64,000 bases of DNA, from assembly GCA_035222895.1 (NCBI GenBank), contig JAVYIG010007872.1, positions 32,143 through 96,142 on the forward strand, given 5' to 3'. Both the position numbers and the translations under genes were made by a program. Of this stretch, positions 23,261 through 36,311 are shown in pieces. The notes below the pieces were generated by a model, which did not search any database, had not been told where the DNA came from, and saw only the letters and a program-made list of their open reading frames with translations. This stretch comes from Strongylocentrotus droebachiensis (Eukaryota > Echinodermata > Echinoidea > Camarodonta > Strongylocentrotidae). Each line of letters opens with the position of its first letter. Position 1 is the first letter of the stretch.

Positions 23261-23377
23261 GTGTACTTATCTACATGTAGTAACATTTCTCCCCCCTTAT
23301 TTCCCTTTTGTTTTGAGGAGGGGTGGGGGGGGGGGGGAACATGCCCTATTGCCTTCCCCAAATCCGCCAAAGCACTA

Positions 23378-23586
23378 CAGAGTTAGTCAAAAAAAAGTTT
23401 ACACCTATAAAATTGCTAATTATTTCAAAAATCATCTATGAGCAGTAAATTATTACACATCTTATCAAGGAGTATTTTATCCCAAATCATTTTCATGAGA
23501 TGTATAATAATTTACTGTTCATAGATGATTTTTAAAAATAATAATTAGCAATTTTTAAGGTGTAAACTTTTTTCTGACTCACACGG
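23378..23586. mobile_element. Tc1/mariner-like foldback MITE with TA duplication
   Basis: The left end CAGAGTTAGTCAAAAAAAAG and the inverted right end (ctttttt, ctgactcacacgg) pair over about 85 bp around a spacer of about 40 bp. TA dinucleotides flank both ends (23376-23377 and 23587-23588). TA duplication plus guttaca-type ends such as aagtttacacc suggest the Tc1/mariner superfamily. The element is 209 bp and non-coding. Confidence 0.75.
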
Positions 23587-23589
23587 TAC

Positions 23590-25460
23590 AGGAGATACTC
23601 ATCTTCATTGAATTCGCTGCCTCTTATTCAACCCAAAACACAGAACGTACCTGGAGTAATACGTGCCTCGTGAATGAATTATTCATGACTCCTTTTCGTC
23701 AGTAATATCATCCACGGTGAATTTTTTTCTTGGGTGAAACACACGCAGATGACGAAAAATATCAGTTTTTATGCTACAAGATGGCATCAATAATCTAGTA
23801 TACCCATGCATAATTCATAATTCATTTTGTTAGAAGTTATGTTAGAATATAGAGGATGAAAGACATTGAATATTGCTCATGCCTTTAGTCTTGCTTATGC
23901 GGTCATCCTTTACACGACACTTTTGAAGCTTCATCTTAGCATGTGCATTCAAAGTATACAACTCATTGATGGTAGACTCACACGTGTGTATTATGCTTAT
24001 GAGTAATTTAAAATTACTTGATGAATATTTGCTTGTATTATTCTAACTATATTTAGTGTATAATTATATCATATAAATAATTTTGTAAAATTTAATTGTA
24101 CTAACTCCGTCTGGCTGCGATGCATACTTTTTAATAAATAAATCATCATTATAATTATCATTGCAAGCAAACGAGCATAAGTATTTGGATATACAGCTAC
24201 AAATATGAAAATAAAAATATACATCGTTTAACGATCTCGTAAATAATTAACGCCTGATTTCAACATTCCCGCTTGAGTTCAAAGAAGCGGGAATTGCGTC
24301 TAAAAGAGTGATTGTCAGTAATTCAATTTGGACAATATGTCTCAGTTCTGCAGAGTTGTCGTAAACTATTTGGGTGAGCGGGGCACGAGACCTTTCGCAA
24401 GACTTTCGTTTACATGTGCTGATCTCCACCCAGGTGAAGAAATGGGTATCGGATGGGAAGAAACCTCGTGAATGCTTGATCTCCTTATCATGGTAGTTCC
24501 GCTAAAACCAGGGGGGGGGGGGGATGATAATCACAATTATACTCTGTAATGAGCAGTAGAGCATGTATATATATACCTGTGCTATATAATAAAACTCTGG
24601 TAAAGTATCATATATCATTTCTGCACTCTCTCCTTCAGCAATTTTCATCGCTTGGGAGGGGGGGGGGGGCACAATATTATGGTCACATTTTCAATGTATT
24701 GAATGTGTACTTAAGATATCCTAGTACCTGTTTTAGTTTTAGCAGGAGGTGAGGGGGGGGGGGGGGCAGGCGTTGCTCCCCGTGCCCTCGGCGTCGGTAA
24801 AGCAATTATTTTCTGACCTCCTTGTGTTGCCAGAGAGGGCATGATTCTATTTTCCATTTTGTGTTTTCAATGCGCAAATGACCTGATGCTACTTGATCTA
24901 AACCCTCCCCTTGTTTTCGTTCGCGCCAATATTCTCTGCTATTCAGGGACACGGAGACCGATGCTCCATGCGCCATCCAACCTGTTACGTTACCCTGGCA
25001 ACCAATTAATGGATTTCAAATTGGATGTGCATGCACGCTTAGATTATAAAGCCTGATATACACATGTCACCACTGGTCATATTCCACCGCATTGATGCAT
25101 GCTATCGAATTAAAATGCCTACATGGTGTTTGTCATTTCGCGTACTATTTAATGTTATTATTACATCAAGCATTGAAACAAACTTCATTGTCTTTGGTGT
25201 GTCACGACTCCATTGTACGTGGAATCACGCGCGTAATCAGTCAAGAAGAATTGATACCAAAGCTTATCTTCAGCGCTAATAAAATCGATACCACAAAATG
25301 AACACACATGAACTACTTTCAGGCTGTATAAGTTTAATATAATATAGTGAAATGACGATGCTCACATGATATAGGCGCTACCATAACAGATGTCCACCCC
25401 CTCCTTTCGTGATATTAGCTCCAGATCATGTCGATGAAAAGAAAGGGGAAGAAAGAGAGA
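23590..25460. other. Non-coding stretch with poly-G tracts
   Basis: Poly-G runs at about 24510, 24660 and 24755. The end aataaataaatcatcattat near 24130 resembles the 3' tail of a LINE, but no reverse-transcriptase text precedes it. No gene recognised. Confidence 0.4.
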
Positions 25461-25465
25461 AGGAA

Positions 25466-25467
25466 CG

Positions 25468-25502
<35 letters not shown>

Positions 25503-25637
25503 CAGCTAAAGTGAGTGAGAGAGAGAGAGAGAGAGAGCGGGAGAAAGATAGTGTGAATGTTTGTCTGTAAGTGCATGGGAGAGAGAAAGAGGGGAGAGAG
25601 AGAGAGAAATATAGGGTGAGTGTGTGTGTGTGTATGT

Positions 25638-25678
<41 letters not shown>

Positions 25679-25685
25679 GGGTGGG
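25466..25685. repeat. Compound GA/GT microsatellite with poly-G
   Basis: (GA)n runs at about 25470-25492, 25516-25537 and 25640-25668, a GT run near 25621 and two poly-G tracts. The overlapping open frames are Ser-Leu, His-Thr and Pro repeats and are not genes. Confidence 0.9.
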
Positions 25686-26606
25686 GGTAATCCAAGGTTT
25701 TTTTTCCAACACATCTTTAGTTCTACGACTGTTATGAGTACGTGTTGACATGTATTGCCGTAATATTGTTAAAATAACAGAGCCGCGGACTGACGCTTGC
25801 TTTCAATTATGCAGTGGTCAGCATGGTCAAATGTATTTGTATAGCCGCTAGAGCATCTTTATGTATGCCCTGTCACTGTGGCAACAAGAATCATCGTTCA
25901 GAACTCAGTAACAGCAGAACGATTTTAGATTGAGGAGAGGGAACTGGCACAAGCAGAATGAATTACGTGAGATTGATTTAAGACTAGACTTCCTCTCTTT
26001 CTTTAAAACTGTTTGAACAACTCGTTGCACTCTCCCCGACATTATTTTCATGAGGAAATTGGATAGAAGTGATTCTTTAAACTCCTCATTTTCCATTTTA
26101 GTCCCTTATCAATACTGAATTCACGCGGAAGCCTCCGATCTGAAGGTGTGCTCTTCACTCACCGATCTCAGCGTCCTACTTTAAAAATATTAATAATAAT
26201 ACGAAAATTGTGACGTATTATGTCTCCGGAATTATAAATTAAACTCTTATGCTCTTCTGAGATTTATGAAACCAAATCATGGCTCTGAAACTGTTGATGA
26301 TATTTTTATTTTTTGTATCTATTACAACACAAACTAACATTTCACTAGATCGCATTACATTATGGTAATGGAAAGCACAACAACAGATTTGTAGATACTG
26401 CTATAGACAGTTTGTTATTTTGGATGTTATTTCCCCTTTTCCCTCAAAAAGTCAACATGTTTGCTTGGTCGAGCAAAAATGAGTTTTACCCTAAAGGTAC
26501 TCTCCAATCAGACTTGCATGTATATTTTTTGAGATTATCTTTTGAGGAATTGGGGAGGGGGTTGTAGGTGGGGCTCGTACAAAACCCTACCGTGTACACA
26601 CACTTT

Positions 26607-27131
26607 TTTTTAATTTTTTTTAAAAACAATTTTTTTTTTATTTCTCCAGATGTGTAATACAAACCATGACATACAATTGAATAAAATAAACGTGTTCAAT
26701 ATTGATGCTTTTACATAAACATAATTAAACAAACTTATTTGCAGTATAATATAACTTAGCAACAAAGTAAACGTATAAGTACCTAAACATAATATGTCAA
26801 TTGTAAATGTTATTCACTTATATATTACAACAAAAAAAACTTAAACAAATCTGGAGGTAATTTTACTGAAACAATCCTGCCCCCTCCCTGCCCCCTCCCT
26901 GCCCCCTCCATCACACAAACATACTCACCCTCTATCACACAAACATACTCACCCACCAACACACATACTCACCCACCCACCCAACCCCCCACACACACAC
27001 TACTCACTCAGTGGATGTCTGCCAACATTCTCAACTCAAGAAAAATATACTAAATAAGTTATCCAGGCCGCAAAATAGAGTTACGCTTTTAACAGGCTCA
27101 CGGTGGAGAAGAAAACAAATCTTAATTAATC
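26607..27131 (-). mobile_element. Probable 3' UTR and tail of the L1/Tx1-like LINE
   Basis: This lies downstream of the LINE stop on the minus strand. It contains the C-rich minisatellite and ends, on the plus strand, in T-rich runs at about 26607-26640 that would be a poly(A) tail on the minus strand. The boundary is inferred from the tail position only. Confidence 0.35.
26876..27004. repeat. C-rich minisatellite
   Basis: ctgccccctc repeats three times, followed by repeats of cacacaaacatactcaccc and AC units. Sequence-bounded low-complexity DNA in the probable 3' flank of the neighbouring LINE. Confidence 0.7.
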
Positions 27132-27135
27132 TTAA

Positions 27136-27636
27136 AGGTAACACAAAGTTTTGGTATGGGGTCATGAATTTGGTTCAAATGAAAATATTGGAAGCAAATG
27201 TGATCCTACAATATTCGGTGATCGTTGGCGCGGTTGAAATCAAGTCTAAAGTTATGAAATTGTAAATAATAAACTCGTTATGTTGTATAGCTCCCTCTCA
27301 AAGTCAAAATATCGATTAAGCCATAAAACAATGTTTTTGACTAAAATCGACCAATTGGCTATTCCCGTTTGGAAATTAGAAATCACAACTACATATTCTG
27401 AGATTTTCACGGTCGCAGCTACCATTGTATGGCCGTAAGCGCTATTTGAATTTTGCCAAAATTTACCGGGAGCACCGGTAAATTTTTATATTCAAGTTTT
27501 CTCGAAAGCAGAAGAGTTTTCGGGGCTAAATTTTCTAGTGCTTATAATACATCCACAGGGTCATCTAAAAATATCAAAATTGTAAAGAATCACTATCCAG
27601 CCAATTAAAAAAAATTCCCAAAACTTTGTATTACCT
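27136..27636. mobile_element. TTAA-flanked MITE family B, copy 1, nested in a LINE
   Basis: The ends are AGGTAACACAAAGTTTTGG and the inverse of CCAAAACTTTGTATTACCT, with one mismatch in 19. Perfect TTAA duplications flank it (27132-27135 and 27637-27640). Deleting the element and one TTAA restores minus-strand LINE codons reading KWEQLKIN then stop, so the empty site can be reconstructed. It is 501 bp and non-coding. A related copy lies at 54467-54897. A TTAA target is typical of piggyBac, but the AGG end is not the usual piggyBac terminus, so the superfamily stays tentative. Confidence 0.9.
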
Positions 27637-27640
27637 TTAA

Positions 27641-29929
27641 GCTGCTCCCACTTTAAGAAATGTGATCCCAGCTTTCCCATTTTAATTGCTATTTTCTTTT
27701 CCTCATCCCTATACTTAAAAATGCTTTTTTTCATCTTTTCTAAAATTAGTACTCGCCCCCCCGATCTTGACATAAATGTAACATACTTCACCATGAAAAT
27801 GATAGTATTACACATTTTTATTCTATATGAACTACCTACCAACCCAACAAATATATCTCGCCATTCTAAATCTTTAATTTCATCTAACTCAAAAAGTTGT
27901 ATTAAAGCCTGCCATATCCTTTGAACGCTCCCACAAGATAAAAATAAATGTTTGTATGTTTCTTTTTCCTGCTTACAAAACGAACATAAATTATCACCAA
28001 CAAAACCAAATCTATGAAGATGCTCATTAGTGTATATGGCTCCATGCAATAATTTAAATTGAAATTCACGTTGTTTTCTAATGAGTATAGTAATTCTTGG
28101 TCTAACAAATAATTTCTTTTAATTCTTTATCTATAAAATCATAATCATTTTGCCCATCCCTTACCTGCAAATCATACGTTTGTTGCAGTGCTTTGATAAA
28201 ATAATCATAGATTGTTCTTGAACCCACATCCACAAACTGTATTTTTTTACTAGAAATATGGAAATAAGTATTAAAGCTTATCAAATCAACCTCGAGGAAT
28301 TCTATTAACCCTGAATCATCCTTCCATAACCTGGGTATCGCATCATAAATATCAATAATCATAAGCAAATTATTACCTTTCATACCGAGGTTCATAAAAT
28401 ATTTAACAGACTTAACATGACCTTTCTCAACCAAATGATTCAGTTGAACAATCCCTCTTTCAAACAAGTATCTATCAAATATACTTTTTCCATTTATACA
28501 TATATTCTGATTATTAAAAATAATTGGATTAATATAACCCTCCAAATATCTTAAATTACTTGTAACTTGCCATGCTTGCAACATTTCCATATAGTATGGT
28601 GGAATATCTAAAACGAGTTTAATCTTTTTAAAATCATAATCACATACAAAAATAAATCTACCACCCACAAACTGTAAGCAATGATCAAAAAACAATTTCC
28701 ATCCCAAACTTTTCTCTCCATATAAAAGACGTTTTATCCACATTATGCGCTGTATTTTAACGGACATTTCAAAATTAATCATTCTTAATCCTCCAAAGTC
28801 ATAATCCTGATACATTATTGCCCGTTTAATTCTATCTTTCCCCCTCCATATGAATTCAAATGAAATTTTTGCAACTTCTTTGTATACCCAATGAGGGACA
28901 ATAACGAGAGATGAAATATAATTTAATTTTGAAAGCGCATAAGTTTTTAGCAAATGTATTTTACCCATAATAGTTAAATCTCTTTGTTTCCACCATACAA
29001 GCAATTTTTTTATTTTACTTAGAATTTCTTTATAATTCAAATCATCTTTTAATCTTCGATCTAATGAATAACTAACCCCTAAAATATGTATTTCCTTAAC
29101 CAAATTTCCAAATAAAGGCCCATCAGGTTTGTTCTCATCCTCACCCATCCACATAAAATGTGTCTTTGTTTTATTCACTTTAAGACCACTAATTTGTTCA
29201 AATGATTCAAAAATATATTGCAACCTTCTAACCGAATCAATATCCTTCAAAAATATTGTCATATCATCTGCATATAACACTTGCCTAATTTCAGATTTTC
29301 CAAATGTAATCCCTTTAATACCGTTGTCCCTCCTTACTGCATGCGCCAAAATTTCGATGGCAACCAAAAACAAATATGGCGATAATGGATCCCCTTGCCT
29401 TACTCCCCTTTCTATTTCAAAATACCCCGTGGAGTGACCGGTGTTTTTGACCCCACATAATCTAATTTTCCATCCAATATACTATTGAAATCACCTCCTA
29501 ATAAAACTAAATAGTCCCGATCACACTGATCAAAAATACTTTCATCTAACTTCTTCAAAAATTCAATTTGTAAAGTTTCTTTATCTCTCGTTGGAAAATA
29601 AACATTAACCAATAGCATTTTAACCCTTTGTATTTCACCTTTAAAAATAATGTATCTCCCCTCTTCATCTACTTTAATTTTTTTTTCTTCAAAATCTAAA
29701 TGATTAGAAAATAAAATAAGAACCCCTCTACTATGGTTTGACCCATGACTAAAAAACATTGGCCCTCCCCAATTTTGTTTCCACCGCTCTTCTATCTCTA
29801 CTGTACTATATGTTTCTTGTAAGAAAATTATACTATTCTTTTTAGTTTTGCACCATTCAAAAATATTCACTCTTTTTAACCTCTTATTCCTCTAACATTT
29901 AATGTCATGAAAGATAATTTCACTGCCAT
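27641..29929 (-). pseudogene. L1/Tx1-like non-LTR retrotransposon ORF2, frameshifted and internally deleted
   Basis: The start at 29929 reads MAVKLSFMTLNVRGIRG, the classic opening of the APE-type endonuclease. The frame then breaks near 29885 and resumes as VNIFEW with IIFLQETYS, GGPMFFSHGS and GGDFN (endonuclease residues) to about 29432. There the text jumps to FEIERGVRQGDPLSPYLF in another frame, so the endonuclease C-terminus and the RT blocks carrying the first catalytic Asp are missing. RT continues with QVLYADDMTIF (catalytic YADD, about 29265), a FIWRGKDRIKRA tail and GGLRMINFE. After another frame change near 28100 comes a CSFCKQEKETYKHLFLSC zinc-binding end. The element is dead. 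The L1/Tx1 placement rests on these motif styles. Confidence 0.85.
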
Positions 29930-29934
29930 GTTAT

Positions 29935-31426
29935 TTTATGTGTAATTGTATCCAAAACCTTACATCGATAAACTCCAAAGAAACTTCCACATAATCTATT
30001 TCCACCGTGAGCAAATGTATAGAAAAAACTATCTGCAGCCAAACATACATGCATACTTATCGTCGAATTATATAAAAAATGTAAGCAGAATCCACCCCGT
30101 ACCACACAACCCAACGCATTCATACACACAAGCATACAAACACCCCCACACAAAACAACCCAAATCTGCTCTTCGGTGTACGTAAACATCCGAGAGCAAG
30201 AGCCTCCCCCTTTCCCTGTCAATTTAACTAGACCAATGACAGAACTCCTCATCTCAATTCTAAACATTTCTTCTTGCACAAGTCGATGAGAAATACGTTG
30301 TATTGTTATATAACCGTAATCTAATTTAAAAAAAAAATATATATATATATATATATTACAAAGAGCTTTTATCCCTTAACAAATGCCTTGAATTGTATTA
30401 CGGAACCCGCTCGTCATAACTAAGTTAAATGATTTTCCTAAAATGCATTACAGTGAATTGACCGGCCCGCGTACCTAATCACAATACGCACCTTCTAATT
30501 AAAAATAAAAACACGATCCCAATAAACCAAATTCCCCCAAACGACACCAGTTCGGCATCCCAATAAACTGTTCGTGCAAACCGAACCCATCATGCTATCA
30601 TTTACCAAGTTCTATAATTTGCATAATATGCCTCACCCATGAATGAATAGACCGGCTCACGCACCTGATCATTTTGTATGCACTCCGTAAAAAAAACTCC
30701 TAAAGGGCGTTCCCGACAACTCGAAAGAACTGGTAGCAGAGCGCACACACACACACACACGCACACACACGTTAAAATGATGTCATTTTAATAATCATTC
30801 AGTACGACCCAATAGATCGGTACATTTTCGTAAAAATACATAATGTACTCTCGCTAAAAATACCGTTAAAGATAAAAGTTGAGTTCTGGTTAAGCGATTA
30901 CTTTATATGAAACATACTGTCTTGAGGCTTTGGGAAGGGTTGGTTAAAATAATGTCTGATGTATACTGTGAGGTTTTACGAATCATCGCAGTAATAGGAA
31001 ATTGACTCATTCATAATGAAAGTCCCATGCAATGCACTATAAAATGGGTATGTGGGATAAAAGTTTGGTGGAATCTTTTCAGCTACTTAATACTTATCAT
31101 GATTATTTCGAATATGTGGGCTTTCTTTACAAATTACATTTCTTTTACCATATTATTCCATACTTACATAAAAAGAAGAATGTGAAACCTCGCAAATTAT
31201 ATACCTGAACTCGTGCACAAATTCTTCGCCTATTTGGCCAGCTTCCGCTGAGAAAACGTGGTGTGAAAATGTTATTGTGTGATCAGGTGCATATGCGCGT
31301 TTATTAACGGAAGTTTATGTAATAATTATGCCATGTCTTTCCTGAAATATAATGCTTTACTCCCACAATTATGAATTTAGTATCTGTACCATAAACCTTT
31401 ATGGATTTGATAGTCGAGTAACGATG

Positions 31427-31463
<37 letters not shown>

Positions 31464-32288
31464 TAAGAGAGATAGAGAGATATAAAGATAGATACAGAGA
31501 GAGAGAGAGAGAGAGAGAGGATAGAGAAGGGGGTGCTGATGATAACGAGCATTGGGAATGGCAAGGACTGTAAATATGGTAAAGGCGTATCCAGCAAAAC
31601 GATGGGAAAGATGTCCTTGCACAGTTCATGGTCATGCGGCGCTGCTGGAAACATTTCTCCTCTCGAAGGGAATTACCCTCTCCCTGTTAATCAATGTATT
31701 GGTACACCGCAGTATGTAATTAATCAATAGGAAACAGTTTGGGACCAGAATTGGAGGAAGGAGCAGTCTTTAGATGCAACGGCATTGAGGGGTAAATGAC
31801 CAACATACACAAAATATTGTTTAAAAGCTTCCAACACGCTTTCTAGCGTCACTGCATTTTTTAATGCCTGCAGAGATCGGTGTGTATAGTTTCTTATGGA
31901 TTATGTCATTATAATACATATAGTTAACAACAGAATTATTCATACCCCTTGTAAATTTGATGCCTTTTTTGTTTTTCATAACTCAATAATGAAAGGTGGA
32001 ATGGGTGAAAAAGGGACTTTGTAGAATCCTTTTAGACGTGAGCTTTATTAGCATGCCACATTCTCAAGAAACTTACATCGGGAAAAATACATTTTCCACA
32101 TACTTAATAAATTACATACAATGGTTGGGTATATACAATTTAGTTGTTAATTGTACATATTATTGATATAATACACACGCGCACATACCTACACACGTAA
32201 GCACACACGCGCAAGTATATACGCACGAACGCACGCACGTACACACACAATATAGCCTATAAGAAATTAACCTATAACAACAGTTTAG
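29935..32288. other. Non-coding stretch with microsatellites
   Basis: This may include a decayed 5' part of the LINE. Simple repeats are (TA)n at about 30338, (AC)n at about 30748 and (GA)n blocks at 31433-31461 and 31497-31519. No host exon recognised. Confidence 0.45.
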
Positions 32289-32289
32289 G

Positions 32290-32427
32290 CAACTCTTGTG
32301 GAAATAAATACAAGGCGAAAGGCAATGAGAGAATAATGGTTGAGCAGCTTAAATCATTGAGCTACGCACCATTATTCTCTCATTTCTCACAATTTGGTAT
32401 TTATTTCCAAGAGATTCGCCAGAGTTG
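32290..32427. repeat. Foldback repeat with arms of about 50-60 bp
   Basis: caactcttgtggaaataaat at 32290 through gagagaataatggt is mirrored by accattattctctcatttct at about 32368 through tatttccaagagattcgcca and gagttg at 32427. The 28-bp loop and imperfect arms fit a small foldback MITE. Confidence 0.7.
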
Positions 32428-33683
32428 ATGCATTTGTCGATTTTCTCTCTCTCTCTAATTGTTATCTACATATTAATGGAGTTTAATACAGTCTAATATA
32501 ATACAATAGGCTACTTTGTGAGTGTGCACTTTACGAATTCCACTTTCCTTTGAATAACACAACATTTCTTCCATATCATGTAATAGTGTAATAGCCCATT
32601 ATATCAGCTAATAAGTAAGTTTCTTTTGATGCAAACAAATATAAGTAGACATATTCATAGAATCCAAGTCAACTTGTGTTGCTGTGCTCCAGGATTATCC
32701 ATTTGGCATTCAATACAGCTTTATTCCCCAAACACCGATCGCAGAACACGTTTGTTAATACGTCGTACATAGCTAGAGTAGTTGCCATGGTAACACTGAT
32801 GAGCCGCGAGCAATAACTGCGGCCTCATTTTTTGACAGAGAATCCCAAAAAGGCGTTTCCATACGTACGCTGCATTTCACGTAAAAATATCCGGGCGTCG
32901 TTTCACGAAACAGTCGTAAGGACAAGACAGCCGCATCCCATTCAAACGTATGATAATCTTAATACACGCGTCTTAAAGGGATGTTGGCGAACTTGGATTG
33001 CGTTAAGGTGTAGTGAAACGCTGCCCTGTACATGGCGCACACCCCCAGTGTCATCCCCGACAAACTATTACACCCAATAAGACGATTTTGTCGGGGGTAA
33101 ATCTTCCGCGATTTGTCAGAATGTCATTTGTCTACACGAAGCTTTTACTGCATGAACTACTGTTTTATTGTTTTCTATTTTGTTATAAGCACGTTTTTGT
33201 TGCATTATAGTATGCATATGAAAATGTAAATTTACGAGCAGCATTTATTCTAAACCTCGTTTGTATAAAATGAACAGAGTTATTGAGTGAAAAGCTCAAA
33301 GGCACATATGTGAAGCAGATGTCATCACTCTTGTGGGGGGGGGGGAGGGGGGAGGGGGCGTATTGATATAGGTGTAATTATCAGGAGAACGGATTATGGG
33401 TGATATTTTATAAAAATAAAGATTTCTTTATATTCTTGACATTACCCGATAATGGATACGACAGAACCAATATAAATTCATGAGATGAAATACCTGTATT
33501 ATAAATATACCTACTATCTTCAAAGTATCGGGTAAAAGAAATGATAGTCAGAAGTTTATTTCATTATCTCTCATCACAACTGGGTATTACTCTATCCAAT
33601 TATGCCTAAAATTGGAAAATTGTTTGTCAAATAGTTTGTAAAAGAAACGAGGGTGTCTATGTACGCGAACATAATACTATGTG

Positions 33684-33871
33684 CAGGGGCGGAACAGGAA
33701 ACCCAATTCATGAGAAAATGTTTAGCGCCGAATCATCAACCACCCCCCCCCCCAGGCTTGCGCTAGGGGAGGGGGCTCGTCTTCTTTTTTTGATTTAAAA
33801 AAGGTTAAATGTACCTTTTGGAGGAGCTAGGGGAGGGGGCCCGGGCCCAAGGCCCCCTAGATCCGCCACTG
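33684..33871. mobile_element. Decayed hAT-like MITE
   Basis: It starts CAGGGGCGGAACAG and ends CTAGATCCGCCACTG, inverted relatives of the element at 7334. The flanking octamers actatgtg and agaatgtg match at six of eight positions, consistent with an aged 8-bp duplication. The interior carries poly-C and G-rich blocks. Confidence 0.6.
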
Positions 33872-34121
33872 AGAATGTGAATCAATATACATTAAAGAAC
33901 AAATGAAAGTAATCTAGTAATTGGATCTGGTAGATATGACATGTATATTTAACAGTGACATTGAAGCTCAGCCTTTAAAAAAAAAATGGTTCGCTTTCGT
34001 GAATTATCTAAACTCATGTCCTTTTAATATTGAGTGATTTTTTTTTTACTGAGACGGGAGTGTTCGTGTACTTTTCATGTATTTTCGGTAGGTGAACAGT
34101 GTTTGTGAACATGGACGTTGT

Positions 34122-34126
34122 ACTAT

Positions 34127-34190
<64 letters not shown>

Positions 34191-34224
34191 GCTGCTACTA
34201 CGACTACTAATACTACTGCTGCTG

Positions 34225-34257
<33 letters not shown>

Positions 34258-34278
34258 ATATTACTACTACTACTGCTG

Positions 34279-34314
<36 letters not shown>

Positions 34315-34360
34315 ATATTACTACTACTACTGCTGCTACTACTACTACTAATACTAATAA
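34122..34360. repeat. TAC/TGC trinucleotide array with 57-bp higher-order unit
   Basis: About 240 bp of tac triplets with interspersed tgc and aat. The block aatattactactactactgc occurs at 34257 and again at 34314, giving a 57-bp higher-order period. Long Ser, Val, Leu or Thr open frames in several frames are artefacts of this array. Confidence 0.9.
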
Positions 34361-35219
34361 CAAAAACTGTAACCACAAATGATAATAATACGGTGATAAT
34401 ATTTTGTTTATCAAAGGAAGCATCATCAGTATCAATGCTGTACTTCCTGAGGGCATTGAAATGATGAATACCCATCAATAATTGTCGGGTATCCATTGAC
34501 ACCCGGGTGGAGAGTGGAAAATGTGGATTAATTACTTGTGAAAGGACATTAGTGTCACGCTGGAACTCGAACATTCAACCCTTGGATTGACCGGTCGTTC
34601 TACAGTTTGCTTACCCAGCTGTGATGACAAGTAACCGGGTCTTGATTAATAATTCAACATGGTTATCCGATTGGCTCTATATGCTCAGTTAGTCTAATTT
34701 GATTTTTATCGAATTACATCATCATGGCCGAGATATTGCTTTTTAGGTCGTATGGGAATCCACCCTAGTTCATCGCCCATATACATCTATGACCAGGTAG
34801 TGTAAAAGGGATATGCATTTTTGCTCTATGAATTTATAAATAAAACGTGATAGAAATCCCACTCTTAACGCAGAGAAGTAAAAGTGCACCCTTTTAAAGT
34901 CGTATCACTTTTTGGGAGCTGGATCCACTCACAAATTATAACGGAATACACTCCAAAGTAGCGGTTTGAACACTCTTTTCAGAGCGGATTCGCATTGCAA
35001 TGACCCATAGAAGAGGTGATTTTGTTGACGCTGTTGACACGTCGGTATGCATGAATCTCGATTTGCTTTACACTCGACTCAATCCCTTTCTACCTCTTTC
35101 TGCTGATCTAACCTCCTCTTTCTAGAGCTTTTGCATTCATTCATTTTCATTTCTATCTTTTTTGTTGTTGTCTTCTTCTATGCTCCTCATTTTCCCTCTT
35201 TTAAAAAAATCTCCTTTCC

Positions 35220-35487
35220 CAAACTCATAGTTTCTTTATTGTTATATATTTTTTAACTTATCGATTTTCTATGTATACTTTCTTTTCAAGGCTCTGAGGA
35301 ACTAATATATAAATAAGCTCTGTTTCTATTTAGTTCCTTTTTTCTCGTGTCATTGCTATTATATTTGTCTTGTTTCATTGTATATTTTTATTGTACTTAT
35401 ACTTAATTACAAATAACATTGCCATTTCATTTTATCATGTTTTGCAAGTGAAGCAAATCATTTTAATTGAATCTTGAATCTTGATTC
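35220..35487 (+). mobile_element. Possible LINE 3' UTR tail
   Basis: T-rich untranslated-looking DNA ends in the tandem heptamer ttgaatcttgaatcttgatt at about 35466-35485. Short tandem 3' termini of this kind are common in CR1/L2-like LINEs. No RT text precedes it. Confidence 0.3.
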
Positions 35488-36311
35488 TATAGTTATTAGG
35501 ACGTTTCAGTCAACCAAGTGTTACTTCAAGTCTGCCAATACTCTCTTTGTAAGCCCAATAATACGCATGATATTATAATAAATAATACGTGATAAACTGA
35601 TCTGGCTATAAAAGTCTTTTGTTCAATAGATTCATATCCCTTAGATAACAAAGTTTGTAATACTTTTGTATATTTTTATATTTTATTCATATAATAAAAG
35701 GCCGAAACGGTGACAAGACAGGATTCCACTGGGGCCGTGCCAAACATTAAAAATAAACAAATTGAAAACATTGAAACACGAAAAATGAACGGTGGTGTAT
35801 ATTAATACATTTTAGTTGAATCAAAGAAGATGAAAAGCAATGGCATAAAACCAATACGATTACATAATCATAGACAAAAATATAAGAATAAAAATTAATG
35901 TGGCTATAAAACAACGCTAAGAGGTTCAAAATGATTAAAAAAAAAAAAAAAAAAAAAAAAAACTTTTCAACATAGTTAAGGCTGACAATGACGCCCCTCC
36001 AATCGTACGTGACAATATGTTTTCAGAGACATGACATTTTATCAGAACAATGTAGCAAAAAAACAAACTTGATTGTTGCCGGTTAGAAGAAAGAAACGTG
36101 ATCAATTTAGCCCTTTGCAAATTCCTATCCTAAAAGGATTTAATGGCCGTGGTAACTATAATGCTCGACTTTGCGGCGGTGTTCCATTATTATGAGATTA
36201 TTGGTGTTGCTCGTAATGACGGTAAATTAAATGGGGGAAGTCGCTGAGAGCTGAGCCGGCCTTCTGATTTAATTTCCAACACCAAGAGCAATCATTTTCT
36301 CATTTATTCTA

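Noticed and set aside
25415-25751. Ser-Leu-rich open frames on the minus strand
   Set aside because: Translation of GA/GT microsatellites. Several overlapping frames are equally open, which is typical of simple repeats.
34014-34574. Long poly-Ser, poly-Val, poly-Leu and poly-Thr open frames on both strands
   Set aside because: All are translations of the TAC trinucleotide array. No splice or domain evidence.
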